Program-made: the position numbers and the translations under genes
In this document: positions 8,701 through 19,275 of the stretch, piece by piece
Layout of the letters: every line of letters starts with the position of its first letter
How positions within the stretch are numbered: the stretch's first letter is position 1
Notes under the pieces: model-generated
What the model saw: the letters and a program-made list of their open reading frames with translations, nothing else
Database searches by the model: none
What the model was told of the DNA's origin: nothing
Assembly (NCBI GenBank): GCA_039588215.1
Contig: JBDHAD010000055.1
Location: 1 to 63,350 of the forward strand
Source of the DNA: JBDHAC01 sp039588215
GTDB lineage: Bacteria > Gemmatimonadota > Gemmatimonadetes > Palauibacterales > Palauibacteraceae
Length of the DNA: 63,350 bases
Direction: 5' to 3'

Positions 8701-9570
8701 CTATAGTCGCTGGCGGAGCAGGCCCACGATGTCGGCCGGCCGTTCGGCGACGTCGATGCCATGCTCTCGGAATGCCCTCATCTTCTCCTCCGCCGTGCCC
8801 TCCGAGCCCGAGATGATGGCACCCGCGTGCCCCATGCGTCGTCCCGGCGGCGCCGTCTGTCCGGCTATGAAGCCGACCACGGGCTTGGTCATGTGCTCGG
8901 AGACGTACTCGGCGGCGACCTGCTCGTCGGTACCTCCGATCTCGCCGATCAGGACCACCCCGGTCGTGTTCTCGTCCTCCTCGAAGGCGTCTAGACAGTC
9001 GACGAAATTGGTGCCGATCAGCGGATCACCACCGATCCCGATACACGTCGACTGGCCGAGCTCCTGTCTCGTGAACTGGAAGATCACCTCGTAGGTGAGC
9101 GTTCCAGACCGACTCACGATTCCGACGGGTCCCTCTCGCACGATCTGCCCTGGGAGGATCCCGACCTTCGCGACGCCCGGCACGATGAGGCCCGGACAAT
9201 TGGGCCCGATCAGACGCGCGCCTTTTTCACGGATGTAGGGCAACGCACGCATCATGTCTGCGACCGGAACGCCCTCCGTGATACACACGATCAGCGAGAT
9301 CCCCGCATCCGCCGCCTCGAAGATCGCGTCTCCCGCGAACCGTGCCGGAACGTAGATCACGCTCGTGTCGGCGCCGGTCTCCTGCACGGCCTCGGCCACC
9401 GTGTTGTACACCGGAACGCTGTCCTCGAAGCGTTGCCCGCCCTTGCCCGGCGTCACACCGGCCACGACGCGTGTACCGTAGTCCATCATCTGGCGCGTGT
9501 GAAACGATCCGTCACGACCCGTGATGCCCTGCACGACGAGTCGGGTGTCTTCTCCAATGAATATGCTCAT
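8701..9570 (-). CDS. sucD: Succinyl-CoA synthetase alpha subunit
   Basis: TCA-cycle enzyme; with SucC makes succinate and NTP from succinyl-CoA. 289 residues: CoA-binding Rossmann start TRLVVQGITGRDGSFHT, GPNCPGLI, SRSGTLTYE, and the phosphorylated His in MGHAGAIISG near residue 246. Pairs with sucC 57 nt upstream on the same strand. Confidence 0.97.
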   Translation of the reverse strand: MSIFIGEDTRLVVQGITGRDGSFHTRQMMDYGTRVVAGVTPGKGGQRFEDSVPVYNTVAEAVQETGADTSVIYVPARFAGDAIFEAADAGISLIVCITEGVPVADMMRALPYIREKGARLIGPNCPGLIVPGVAKVGILPGQIVREGPVGIVSRSGTLTYEVIFQFTRQELGQSTCIGIGGDPLIGTNFVDCLDAFEEDENTTGVVLIGEIGGTDEQVAAEYVSEHMTKPVVGFIAGQTAPPGRRMGHAGAIISGSEGTAEEKMRAFREHGIDVAERPADIVGLLRQRL

Positions 9571-9627
9571 GGCTTGTTAGCCCTCGTGTTCTGTCCTTCC
9601 AACCTTCCCGCGCTCGCCTACGGGCGA

Positions 9628-10767
9628 TCAGGTCGCGATGCCCGAGCGCTCTACGGCCGTCTTGACGGCCCGGTCCATGTCCACCATCGCCTCGAAGCCG
9701 TTCGCCTCCAGGATCTCGACGGCCTCTTCCTCATTCGTGCCCGTGAGCCGGATCGTGAGCGGAACGGTCAGGTCGATCCGCCGCGTCGCCTCGACGATCC
9801 CGTTCGCCACGTCGTCGCACCGGGTGATCCCACCGAAGATGTTGAACAGGATGGAATGGACATTGGGGTCTTCGGTGATCAGCTCCAGCGCCGTCACGAC
9901 CTTCTCGGGGTTGGACGAGCCTCCGATGTCCAGGAAGTTCGCCGGATCTCCCCCGTAGTACTTCACGAGATCCATGGTCGCCATCGCGAGGCCGGCTCCA
10001 TTCACGCAGCACCCGACGTTGCCCTCCAACTTGATGTAACTCAGGCCCGCCGCCCGGGCGCGCCGCTCGGCAGGGTCCTCGGCCTCGACATCGCGTAGGG
10101 CAGCGATTTCCGGTAGCCGGAAGAGCGCATTGTCGTCGATGTTCATCTTGGCGTCGATCGCCTTCACCTCGCCCGCCGCGTTCACGATGAGCGGGTTGAT
10201 CTCGGCCAGGGTGGCGCCGGAGGCTCGATAGGCCGCGTACAGCTGACCGATCACACCGGAGGCCTGCCGGGCGAGTGCCGGGTCATCGTACAGGTGGTAA
10301 CCGAGGCGCACGGATTGATGCGGCAGGAGGCCGTAGCGGGGATCGACGGTCGCAGTGTGAATCGCTTCGGGCATCTTGGCGGCGACCTCTTCGATGTCCA
10401 CACCGCCTTCCGCCGATACCATCACGACATCCGCTTGGCGGCCGCGGTCCATTACGATGCCGACGTAGGCCTCGGAGGCGATGTCCTCGGCCGGGGCGAC
10501 CAGCACCCCTCGCACCTCGATCCCCTTGATCTCCATGCCCAGGATGCGACCGGCGGCCTCACGTGCTTCCGCGGCGTTCGCCGCGAGCTTGACACCTCCG
10601 GCCTTACCCCGACCTCCCACGTGGACCTGTGCCTTCACCACCACGCCGTCCCCGAAACGATCCGCGATCTCCGCTGCCTCGTCAGGAGTGCTCGCCAACT
10701 CGCCCGGTGGGACCGGGACCCCGTGACCCCGGAAGATCTCCCTGGCTTGATACTCATGTATGTTCAT
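9628..10767 (-). CDS. sucC: Succinyl-CoA synthetase beta subunit
   Basis: ATP-grasp subunit of succinyl-CoA synthetase. 379 residues: MNIHEYQAREIFRGHGVPVP, ATP-grasp VVKAQVHVGGRGKAGGVKLA, LEGNVGCCVNGAGLAMATMD, DIGGSSNPEKV and FNIFGGITRCD. The region 10768-10872 between this gene and the carbamate kinase shows no clear promoter or terminator. Confidence 0.97.
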   Translation of the reverse strand: MNIHEYQAREIFRGHGVPVPPGELASTPDEAAEIADRFGDGVVVKAQVHVGGRGKAGGVKLAANAAEAREAAGRILGMEIKGIEVRGVLVAPAEDIASEAYVGIVMDRGRQADVVMVSAEGGVDIEEVAAKMPEAIHTATVDPRYGLLPHQSVRLGYHLYDDPALARQASGVIGQLYAAYRASGATLAEINPLIVNAAGEVKAIDAKMNIDDNALFRLPEIAALRDVEAEDPAERRARAAGLSYIKLEGNVGCCVNGAGLAMATMDLVKYYGGDPANFLDIGGSSNPEKVVTALELITEDPNVHSILFNIFGGITRCDDVANGIVEATRRIDLTVPLTIRLTGTNEEEAVEILEANGFEAMVDMDRAVKTAVERSGIAT

Positions 10768-10872
10768 GTGCTCACCGTCGTGTTTGTCGGCCCTCTGCTG
10801 AACTCTCGGCAGGTTGCCGAAGAACTCTATGGGGTCGCGTCGCAGACCGCTGAAAGACCCCAGCGGGTCGCG

Positions 10873-11820
10873 TTATGGCACTATCCACGTGCCGGCGGTG
10901 CCCTGAATCGCCTGCGGTGCGTCCTCCAGCGCCGCGATGATGGCCCGTTCCCCTCCCTCTTCCACGAATCGGACGCCGGCCGTCACCTTCGGCCGCATCG
11001 ACCCGATGCCGAGCTCGTCGCCGGCGAGAAGCTCCCTGGCCTCGGCGAGGCGGAGCCGCTCGATGCGTTTCGCCCCGGGGGTGCCATAGCCCGTGTAGAC
11101 CCCGTCCACGTTCGTCAGAATGAGGAGCAGAGAAGCGCGAATCTCGTGAGCCAAGATGTAGGCGGCCAGGTCCTTGTCGATCACGACATCCAGTCCCTCG
11201 AACCCTCGAGGGTCTCGATAGACGGGAGTACCGCCTCCCCCCGCGGCGATGACCACATGCCCCTGCTCCACCAGTTCGGAGATCATCGGCGCCTCGACGA
11301 TCCGCAGGGGCTTCGGGCTGGCAACACGCCGGCGCAAGCGTCCGTTGTCATCCAGGTCCACCCTGATTCCCTCTTCGCGCAGTGCCTCGGCGACCTCGGG
11401 ATTCACTTCGCGTCCGATGAACTTGCGTGGTTTCCGGCCCTCGGGATCCTTCGTATCCACCAGCACCTGCGTGATCACCGTGACGACTCGTCGGTCGGCT
11501 CCGGCGCGCTCGAGCGCGTTCTGCAGCGATTGCTGCATCATGTAGCCGATCCAGCCGGCCGTCGAGGCAACCAGCACGCCGAGGGGGAGCTCCGAGACCT
11601 GATCGCGCGCGCTTTCGTTCCGCAGCAGCGCGTCGCCCACCTGCGGCCCGTTTCCGTGAACAACGGCCACGTTCCAGCCCTCGCACACGAACCGCACGAT
11701 CGGCTCGAGACTCTCGCGCGTGTGACGGAACTGATTGGCGATCGTCGCGCGCTCGCCCGCCGGTGAGAGAGCGTTGCCGCCAACGGCGACCACCGCCGTC
11801 GGGCTCCCGGAGCGCGTCAT
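10873..11820 (-). CDS. arcC: Carbamate kinase
   Basis: Makes ATP from carbamoyl phosphate and ADP, or the reverse. 315 residues of the amino acid kinase fold: VVAVGGNALS, VVHGNGPQVG, QQSLQNAL, IAAGGGGTPV, DKDLAAYILA and LTNVDGVY are all family signatures. No arginine deiminase or ornithine carbamoyltransferase gene is nearby, so it is not in an arc operon here; the neighbours are sucC and a phosphomannomutase. The source of carbamoyl phosphate is therefore open. Confidence 0.93.
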   Translation of the reverse strand: MTRSGSPTAVVAVGGNALSPAGERATIANQFRHTRESLEPIVRFVCEGWNVAVVHGNGPQVGDALLRNESARDQVSELPLGVLVASTAGWIGYMMQQSLQNALERAGADRRVVTVITQVLVDTKDPEGRKPRKFIGREVNPEVAEALREEGIRVDLDDNGRLRRRVASPKPLRIVEAPMISELVEQGHVVIAAGGGGTPVYRDPRGFEGLDVVIDKDLAAYILAHEIRASLLLILTNVDGVYTGYGTPGAKRIERLRLAEARELLAGDELGIGSMRPKVTAGVRFVEEGGERAIIAALEDAPQAIQGTAGTWIVP

Positions 11821-11831
11821 GCCCGGTCCGC

Positions 11832-13208
11832 TCAGCCCGGTCCAAGCGGCGGGAGAACCACCCCCTGCTCGCCCAGATAGGTCCCGATCTCGGCCCCGAT
11901 CTCGCGCAGTCGCTCAGCCGAGTCCGCTTCGATCCGGGCGACGATCACCGGCTGCGTATTGCTCGCGCGGATCAACGCCCAACCGCCGTCGAACAGCACG
12001 CGGGCCCCGTCAATGTCGATCACCTCGTGAGTGGTCTTATAGTGTCGGACGGCTTCGGCCACGACCTCGAATTTTCGATCTTCCGCACAGTCGAGCCGCA
12101 GCTCGGGTGTGGATGGATACGATGGGATCTCACCTGCGAGCTCCGAGAACGAGCGCCCACTGCGCGCCAGCAATCCGGCCAGACGGGCCGCTGCGTAGAT
12201 CGCATCGTCTATTCCGAAATATCTGTCACTAAAACAGATATGACCACTCATCTCACCCGCTATGGGAGCATCTGTCATGCGCATCCGCTCCTTGATCAGG
12301 GAGTGGCCGGTCTTCCACATGACGGGGACGCCCCCGTCCCTTTCGATCACCTGCGGGAGGGCCTGCGAGCACTTCACGTCGAATATCACTTCGGACCCGG
12401 GTCTCTCCCGCAAGACCTCTCGCGCGAACAGGAGCAGCAGGTGGTCGCCCCGCACGATCTTCCCCTCCTCCGTCACCGCACCGATCCTGTCCGCGTCACC
12501 ATCCAGCCCGACGCCCAACGCCGCCCCCGTCGAGCGGACCCGTTCTATGAGATCGACGACGTTCTCATCGACGGTCGGGTCGGGGTGGTGGTTCGGGAAC
12601 GTACCGTCAGACTCGCAGTACAGCGGGTCCACCTCGACGCCCGCGGCCCGCAACGCGCGGGTCGCCACAACGCTTCCCACCCCGTTCCCGCAGTCCAGCA
12701 CCATCTGGACCGATGGCTCGACCGCCCCGCGGGCTGCGATCGCATCCACGTACCGGTCCAAGATCTCGATACGCTCGGTGTTCCCCTCCCCGTCGGCGTA
12801 GTCGTCCGCTTGAATGCGCCGGCGCAGCGCCTGGATCTGCTCGCCGTAGATGGGACGATTATCGCGCACCATCTTGATACCGTTGTACTCGGGGGGATTG
12901 TGCGAGCCCGTGATCTGAATCCCGGCATCCGCTCCGAGCTCGATGCCCCCGAAGTAGAGGGTCGGCGTCGGGATGGTCCCGAGGTAGAGCACATCGGCGC
13001 CCGCCCGGTTCAAACCGCGACACACCACCTCACCCAATCCGGGAGAGCTTGGCCGGTTATCGTGCCCGACGACAACTCGAGGTGCGTCACGGTCCGCCAG
13101 ATCGCTACCGAACGCGAGCGCGACCGCCTCTGCGACCTCGTGGGTGAGATCATCCCCTACGATCCCGCGAATGTCGTATTCCCGGAAGATGCCGCTGTGT
13201 ATTTCCAT
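11832..13208 (-). CDS. Phosphomannomutase/phosphoglucomutase
   Basis: Alpha-D-phosphohexomutase that interconverts hexose 1- and 6-phosphates for sugar-nucleotide synthesis. Motifs: N-terminal FREYDIRGIVGD, phosphoserine loop ITGSHNPPEYNGIKM, Mg-binding GLDGDADRIG, substrate loop GEMSGH and phosphate-binding RASNTQPV. Start chosen at ATG 13208, preceded by AGAGAG; an upstream ATG at 13235 sits inside an inverted repeat and has no ribosome site. 458 residues. Whether it prefers mannose or glucose (ManB, AlgC or Pgm type) is not clear. Confidence 0.92.
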   Translation of the reverse strand: MEIHSGIFREYDIRGIVGDDLTHEVAEAVALAFGSDLADRDAPRVVVGHDNRPSSPGLGEVVCRGLNRAGADVLYLGTIPTPTLYFGGIELGADAGIQITGSHNPPEYNGIKMVRDNRPIYGEQIQALRRRIQADDYADGEGNTERIEILDRYVDAIAARGAVEPSVQMVLDCGNGVGSVVATRALRAAGVEVDPLYCESDGTFPNHHPDPTVDENVVDLIERVRSTGAALGVGLDGDADRIGAVTEEGKIVRGDHLLLLFAREVLRERPGSEVIFDVKCSQALPQVIERDGGVPVMWKTGHSLIKERMRMTDAPIAGEMSGHICFSDRYFGIDDAIYAAARLAGLLARSGRSFSELAGEIPSYPSTPELRLDCAEDRKFEVVAEAVRHYKTTHEVIDIDGARVLFDGGWALIRASNTQPVIVARIEADSAERLREIGAEIGTYLGEQGVVLPPLGPG

Positions 13209-13253
13209 ACCGTCTCTCTGGGATGACGCCGCCATGAGGAGGCGGCGACGGTG

Positions 13254-14834
13254 TCAGGGGTCCGTAGACTCGGCCCCGCCGGAAGCGGACACGTTCGGTG
13301 GGAGGGATCTCGTCGGCCCTGCCACGTTCTCGATCGGATCGGCGACGATCGGTGACGGCGCCAGGTCCGCCTCTGCCCGCCGCATCCCGTTCAAAGCCGT
13401 CTGGGGGAATAGGCCAAAGAACAATAGGCCGATCGCGCATGCCGCGGTCGCGAGGCGGAAACCGGCGCCCGGACTCGGTATCTCCTCAGCTTCGGACGGG
13501 GCGGTCTCGAAGTACATCTTCCACACGACCCGCAGGTAGTAGTAGTACGCGACCAGGCTGGTGAGCACGAGCGTGACCGCGAGCGCGGTCTGCCCGACAT
13601 CGATCGCGGCTCTGAGCAAGAACAGCTTTCCGACGAAGCCGGCCGTCGGTGGAAAGCCGGCCAGCGACAGGAGGAAGACGACCAGCGCCACGCCCACCCA
13701 CGGTCTCCGCCAACCGAGTCCGCGGAAGTCCATCAGGCCGGATTTGAGGTCGCCCCGTCCCGCCACATGATGAACGATCGCGAACGCCCCCACCGTCATG
13801 AGCGTGTACGCCGCCAGGTAGAACAAAGCGGCCGCGCGCCCGGACGCGGAACTCGCCATCACCCCGACCAGCAAATAGCCGGCGTGGGCCACGGACGAGT
13901 ACGCCAGCATCCGCTTCACATCCTCCTGAGCCAGCGCGATCAGGTTCGGGACGATCATGGTCAGCAACGCCAGCCACCATATGGCCGTCTGCCAGATCGG
14001 GGCAGCCGCTGCCAGGTCGACCGTAAGTAGCCGCAACAGCGCCACGAACGCGGCTGCCTTGACCCCAGTGGCCATATAGCCGGTTACCGGAGTCGGGGCA
14101 CCCTGATATGCGTCGGGCGTCCACATGTGGAACGGCACCGCCGCGATCTTGAAACCGAACCCCACGAGCAGGAGGCCGATCCCGGCCGTCAGGATCAGAT
14201 CGCCATTCGCGCTGGCCTCCGCGATCTGTCCGGCGACCGAGGCGAGGCGCATGCTTCCAGCCGCACCATACACGAGCGCGATCCCAAACAGCAGAAAAGC
14301 GCTGGCAAAGGCTCCGACGATGAAGTACTTGAGCGCCGCTTCGGAGGAGCGGGGGTCGTGCCGCGCGAAGCCGGTCAGGACGTACACCGAGATCGACATC
14401 AGCTCGAGACCCATGAACAGCACGATCAGGTCCCGCGCGGCAACGAGGATCATCATCCCTACCGAGGCGAGGAGTAGCAGCCCATAGAACTCGCCGATCC
14501 TGAGCCCCTCGCGCACCAGGTACTCGCCCGCGTACACGGCCGTCAGCAGGGTCGCAGCCAACACGATGAAGTTGGCCACCACCCGGTACGCATCCACCGA
14601 CACCAGGCCCCCGTCTCCCACGGCGGTCGCGCCGAGAAGCCAGGCGTTCGCGACAACTGCCGCGGCTAGCCCGAGCAGTGTTGTGTGGCCCACCCATGCG
14701 CCGCTCTGACCTCCCCCAGGCCCGCGGCGGAACACGTCGACCAGGAGGATGATCATGGCCGTGAGCGCCAGGATCACCTCCGGTAGGAGAGCGATCAGAT
14801 AGTCGCCGTGCGAGGAGAAATCGAGCGAGGTCAC
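13254..14834 (-). CDS. nuoN: NADH-quinone oxidoreductase subunit N
   Basis: Antiporter-like proton-pumping membrane subunit of complex I, last gene of the operon. About 526 residues with some 14 hydrophobic segments. The Lys/His-bearing helix region around FKIAAVPFHMWTPDAYQGAP and KRMLAYSSVAHAGY is typical. GTG at 14834 is preferred because it lies 1 nt after the nuoM stop with GGGAGGGAGAG upstream; an earlier start at 14867 would overlap nuoM. Confidence 0.96.
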   Translation of the reverse strand: MTSLDFSSHGDYLIALLPEVILALTAMIILLVDVFRRGPGGGQSGAWVGHTTLLGLAAAVVANAWLLGATAVGDGGLVSVDAYRVVANFIVLAATLLTAVYAGEYLVREGLRIGEFYGLLLLASVGMMILVAARDLIVLFMGLELMSISVYVLTGFARHDPRSSEAALKYFIVGAFASAFLLFGIALVYGAAGSMRLASVAGQIAEASANGDLILTAGIGLLLVGFGFKIAAVPFHMWTPDAYQGAPTPVTGYMATGVKAAAFVALLRLLTVDLAAAAPIWQTAIWWLALLTMIVPNLIALAQEDVKRMLAYSSVAHAGYLLVGVMASSASGRAAALFYLAAYTLMTVGAFAIVHHVAGRGDLKSGLMDFRGLGWRRPWVGVALVVFLLSLAGFPPTAGFVGKLFLLRAAIDVGQTALAVTLVLTSLVAYYYYLRVVWKMYFETAPSEAEEIPSPGAGFRLATAACAIGLLFFGLFPQTALNGMRRAEADLAPSPIVADPIENVAGPTRSLPPNVSASGGAESTDP

Positions 14835-14835
14835 G

Positions 14836-16494
14836 TCACTCTCCCTCCCCATCCGGGCGCGCCGCATCCTGTCCCGAAGGCGATCGCCGGCCCGGCGATC
14901 GAGGCTCCGCGGGGCCGGTCACCCCCACGGGTACGACAGGGACGTGCACGAGCGATACCTCGGCTTGCGCCGGCGCTCCGATCGTCGTGGTGACGACGTG
15001 CCCTTGCGTCTCGACCCGCTCCAGGAGCGCCTCGACGGAGGCGCTCGTCCGCTCAAGGAACGGACCCGGCAGGACTCCGATGAGCACGATCAGTACCAGT
15101 ATCGGGGCGAGTATGGCACGCTCCCGGCCCGAAAGATCGGTGAGTTCCTTGTTCTCGTCCCGCTCCAGCGGGTTGAACAGGATCCGCTGGACCATGGGGA
15201 GCATGTAGCAGGCGGCGAAGATCACCCCCGTGGTGGCGACAGCGACGATCACCGGATGCGTGCGGAAGGTCCCGACCAGAATCAGGAACTCACCTACGAA
15301 TCCGTTCGTGCCGGGCAAGCCGATCGAGCTCAACGCCACCACGACGAGGGCGAACGCGAAGAACGGCATGCGGCGCGCGATCCCACCAAACTCGGAGATG
15401 AGCCGGGTGTGCCGTCGCTCGTAGAGCATGCCGACGAGCAGGAACAGGGCACCCGTCGAGATGCCGTGGTTCACCATCTGCAGGATCCCACCCTCCAGCC
15501 CTTGCACCGTGAAGCCGAACACGCCGATCACCACGAAGCCCAGGTGGGCGACCGACGTGTACGCGATCAGCTTCTTCGCATCGGGTTGCACCGCGGCGAC
15601 CCAGGCTGCGTACAGGATGCCCACGAGCCCGAGCATCAACAGCGTCCCGAGCACCGTCGGGTGGGTCGCGGCGGACGGGAACAGGGGAATCCCGAATCTC
15701 AAGAAGCCATAAATGCCCATCTTCAGAAGCACGCCGGCCAGGATCACGGACCCTGCGGTCGGGGCTTCGACGTGTGCGTCGGGGAGCCAGGTGTGGAACG
15801 GGAAGATCGGCACCTTGACTGCAAACGCGAGTCCGAACGCGCCGAACAACCACAGTTGTGTGGTCCCGGGAATCTCGAGGCGCAGCAAGTCCTCGTATCC
15901 GAAGCTGGGTACGCCGTACGCCTGCGTGTGCAGGTGCACCAGGACCACGATCGCAACGAGCATGAGAAGCGAGCCAGCGGCCGTGTACAGGAAAAACTTG
16001 ACCGCTGAGTAGATCCGCCGCTCACCGCCCCAGATCCCGATCAGGAAGTACATCGGGATCAGCATCAGCTCCCAGAAGACGAAGAACAAGAACAGATCGA
16101 GCGCTACGAACGTCCCGATCATGCCGGTCATCAGGATCAGCATCATCCCGTAGAACGCACGCTCACGCTCCCGGATGTAGGTGAAGGACCCCGCTACGGA
16201 GAGGGGCATGATGAACGTCGTGAGCAGGACCATGAGAAGCGAGATCCCGTCCACCCCCACGGCGTAGCGGATTCCCCACGACTCGATCCACGAAGCGGAT
16301 ACGGTGTTCTGGAACGCCGCCGTCCCGGTGTCGAAGCTCCAGAAGAGGGGCAGCGACAGCAGGAAGGCCACGATCGTCGTTACGAGCGCCACTCCCTTCG
16401 CCCGCGCTTCCGGTGCGAGGAAGCAGGCCACCGCCCCGGCCATCGGGACCACAAGCAGCAACGTGAGCGCCCAGTGCGACTCGTAGATGCTCAT
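14836..16494 (-). CDS. nuoM: NADH-quinone oxidoreductase subunit M
   Basis: Second antiporter-like subunit of complex I. 552 residues. Conserved patches: FFVFWELMLIPMYFLIGIWG, FAVKVPIFPFHTWLPDAHVE, KKLIAYTSVAHLGFVVIG and LPGTNGFVGEFLIL. It carries a longer polar C-terminal tail (about the last 60 residues) than the family norm. Lies between nuoL (66-nt gap) and nuoN. Confidence 0.97.
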   Translation of the reverse strand: MSIYESHWALTLLLVVPMAGAVACFLAPEARAKGVALVTTIVAFLLSLPLFWSFDTGTAAFQNTVSASWIESWGIRYAVGVDGISLLMVLLTTFIMPLSVAGSFTYIRERERAFYGMMLILMTGMIGTFVALDLFLFFVFWELMLIPMYFLIGIWGGERRIYSAVKFFLYTAAGSLLMLVAIVVLVHLHTQAYGVPSFGYEDLLRLEIPGTTQLWLFGAFGLAFAVKVPIFPFHTWLPDAHVEAPTAGSVILAGVLLKMGIYGFLRFGIPLFPSAATHPTVLGTLLMLGLVGILYAAWVAAVQPDAKKLIAYTSVAHLGFVVIGVFGFTVQGLEGGILQMVNHGISTGALFLLVGMLYERRHTRLISEFGGIARRMPFFAFALVVVALSSIGLPGTNGFVGEFLILVGTFRTHPVIVAVATTGVIFAACYMLPMVQRILFNPLERDENKELTDLSGRERAILAPILVLIVLIGVLPGPFLERTSASVEALLERVETQGHVVTTTIGAPAQAEVSLVHVPVVPVGVTGPAEPRSPGRRSPSGQDAARPDGEGE

Positions 16495-16560
16495 GTCCTC
16501 ACCCCGCCAGTACGCCGAGCACGAGTAGCGTCCCGAGCATGAAGATGACGAGATACGTAG

Positions 16561-18429
16561 TCACACGGCCGCTCTGAAGCGATCGTACAGCTCATCCACG
16601 TACCACTTCCGGTACAGCACACGCGCGAACCCGACAGGCTCTGGTGATTCGGCCGCCGGTCGGTAGGCGCGCGGCGCGAGCGCCCGTAGCGTGAGGCCGA
16701 TCGCGAGCAGCGCCGCGAGCACCGACAGCAGCGCCCACATGGCCTCACCACCGCCGATGGGCGACGCGTGTGCGGCCTCGATGCCCGCTGCCGCCGCGAC
16801 CGCCCGCGCCGGCTCGAACACGGGCTCCAGCCAGTGGTGCAGCGCCTCGATGTGTGGGAGTGGGAGCGCCTCGGGGATGTTGACCCAGCCACCCACGACC
16901 GACAGCACCGCCAGGATCACCAGCGGGACCCACATGACCGCCGGCGCCTCGTGCAGGTGGCGCCCCTTCAAATCGTGACCCGACACCTCACCGGGGCTCC
17001 CGAACGTCCGGTTTTGCCCGTGGAAGGTCATGACCATCAACCGGGTCATGTATGCGGCTGTGAGGATCGCGGTGGCAATGGCGACGATCCATAGGATCGG
17101 GTACCCGTAGGCACCGGCCGACCAGATGATCTCATCCTTGGAGAAGAAGCCCGCGAACGGGAAGACGCCCGAAATCGCCAGCGTCGCGATCCACATCGTG
17201 ACCCACGTGATGGGCATGAAGCGGCGAAGCGCCCCGTAGTTGCGCATGTCGTTCGGGTCGCCGTGCATATCCGCATGATCCCAGGCATGGTGAACGGAGT
17301 GGATCACGGCGCCGGCGCCGAGGAAGAGAAGCGCCTTGAAGAACGCATGCGTCATGAGGTGGAAGATCCCCGCCGTGAAGGCGCCAACCCCGACGGCGAG
17401 GAACATGTACCCGAGCTGCGAGATCGTGCTGTAGGCGAGCACTTTCTTGATATCGAACTGCTGGACGGCGATGCTCGCGGCGAACAACGCGGTGCCTATC
17501 CCCACCGCCGCGACGACCCCCTGCGAGACCGGCGCGAGCGCGAACAGCACGCCCGCGCGAGCCACCAGGTACACGCCCGCGGTGACCATGGTGGCTGCAT
17601 GGATCAGCGCGGAGACCGGCGTCGGACCCGCCATTGCGTCGGGCAGCCACACGTAGAGTGGAATCTGGGCCGACTTCCCGGCGCACCCGAGGAACAGGAG
17701 GAGCGTGATCCCCGTCACGAGCAGACCGCCATACTCAAGCGCGGCGGGCGCCTGTGTGAAGATGGGTGCGAAGTCCAGCGTGCCGAACGTGACGAACAGG
17801 AGGAACATCGCCACCAGGAAACCCGCATCGCCGATCCGATTGACGATGAAGGCCTTCTTTCCGGCGTTCGAGAACTCCCGGTTCTCGTACCAGAAACCGA
17901 TCAGGAGGTACGAGCAGAGCCCCACACCCTCCCAACCGATGAACATCACCGGGAGATTGGCGCCCATGACGAGCACCAGCATGAAGAACACGAACAGGTT
18001 CAGGTACGAGAAGTAGCGCGAGTACCCGGGGTCGTCACGCATGTACCCCACGCTGTACACGTGGATGATCCCACCGACGCCGGTGACGACGAGGCACATG
18101 AGGAGCGAGAGCTGGTCGAACTGCAGATCGAGACCCACCCGCAGGTCGCCGGATGCCATCCACGTCCACAGGTGCGCAATCGTCGGATCGTGCGGAGCGG
18201 CGGCGCGCATCGCGAAGAAGTTGACCAGCACCACGACGAACGCAGCGAGGACCGTGAGGGGTCCGACGAGGCTCGGAATCGTCTTGTTCTCGCGCCATCG
18301 GAAAGCCCCGATCCCGTTGATGATCGCCCCCAGCAACGGGAGGGCCACGATGAGAGCCGGAAGGATCGGCTCGAACGCGGCCGCGTGCTCCTGAAGGAGC
18401 ATCGCATCCAAAGCCGCCACCGAACCCAT
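16561..18429 (-). CDS. nuoL: NADH-quinone oxidoreductase subunit L
   Basis: Largest antiporter-like subunit of complex I, carrying the long lateral helix that ties the membrane arm together. 622 residues from ATG 18429 (a GTG just before it is the alternative). Motifs: FIGWEGVGLCSYLLIGFWY, KSAQIPLYVWLPDAMAGPTP, LIHAATMVTAGVYL, KKVLAYSTISQLGYM and THAFFKALLFLGAGAVIHS. Begins 10 nt after nuoK. Confidence 0.97.
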   Translation of the reverse strand: MGSVAALDAMLLQEHAAAFEPILPALIVALPLLGAIINGIGAFRWRENKTIPSLVGPLTVLAAFVVVLVNFFAMRAAAPHDPTIAHLWTWMASGDLRVGLDLQFDQLSLLMCLVVTGVGGIIHVYSVGYMRDDPGYSRYFSYLNLFVFFMLVLVMGANLPVMFIGWEGVGLCSYLLIGFWYENREFSNAGKKAFIVNRIGDAGFLVAMFLLFVTFGTLDFAPIFTQAPAALEYGGLLVTGITLLLFLGCAGKSAQIPLYVWLPDAMAGPTPVSALIHAATMVTAGVYLVARAGVLFALAPVSQGVVAAVGIGTALFAASIAVQQFDIKKVLAYSTISQLGYMFLAVGVGAFTAGIFHLMTHAFFKALLFLGAGAVIHSVHHAWDHADMHGDPNDMRNYGALRRFMPITWVTMWIATLAISGVFPFAGFFSKDEIIWSAGAYGYPILWIVAIATAILTAAYMTRLMVMTFHGQNRTFGSPGEVSGHDLKGRHLHEAPAVMWVPLVILAVLSVVGGWVNIPEALPLPHIEALHHWLEPVFEPARAVAAAAGIEAAHASPIGGGEAMWALLSVLAALLAIGLTLRALAPRAYRPAAESPEPVGFARVLYRKWYVDELYDRFRAAV

Positions 18430-18439
18430 CACGCTCTTC

Positions 18440-18747
18440 TCACCATCTGAGGAGGTGGAACCGGTCGAGGTCCACGACCTCGTAATGCCGGAATATGGCG
18501 ATGATGATCGCCAGTCCGACGGCGGCCTCGGCCGCCGCCACCGCCATCACGAAGAAGACGAGCAACTGGCCCTCCACCCCGTGCACCCTCGAGAAGGTGA
18601 CCAGACTCAAATTGACCGCGCTCAGCATCAGCTCGATGCACATGAACACGATGATCGCGTTCCGCCGCAGGAGGACGCCGACCACCCCGATCGCGAACAA
18701 CACCGCGCTCAAAACGAGCGCTTCAGGACCGAGCGGAGGCAGACCGG

Positions 18748-18751
<4 letters not shown>
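18440..18751 (-). CDS. nuoK: NADH-quinone oxidoreductase subunit K
   Basis: Small three-helix membrane subunit of complex I, 103 residues. Family residues include the buried Glu of FMCIELMLSAVNLSLV and a second Glu in AAAEAAVGLAIIIA. GTG start at 18751 overlaps the nuoJ stop by 4 nt (GTGA). Confidence 0.97.

Positions 18752-19271
<520 letters not shown>

Positions 19272-19275
<4 letters not shown>

Noticed and set aside
10294..11766. 490-codon open frame on the plus strand
   Set aside because: Antisense to sucC and arcC, both of which have clear family motifs.
11763..13226. 487-codon open frame on the plus strand
   Set aside because: Antisense to the phosphomannomutase; no recognisable domain.
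13227..13247. CGCCGCC...GGCGGCG hairpin between nuoN and the hexomutase as an operon terminator
   Set aside because: No U-run, short stem with a 7-nt loop; likely incidental in GC-rich sequence.
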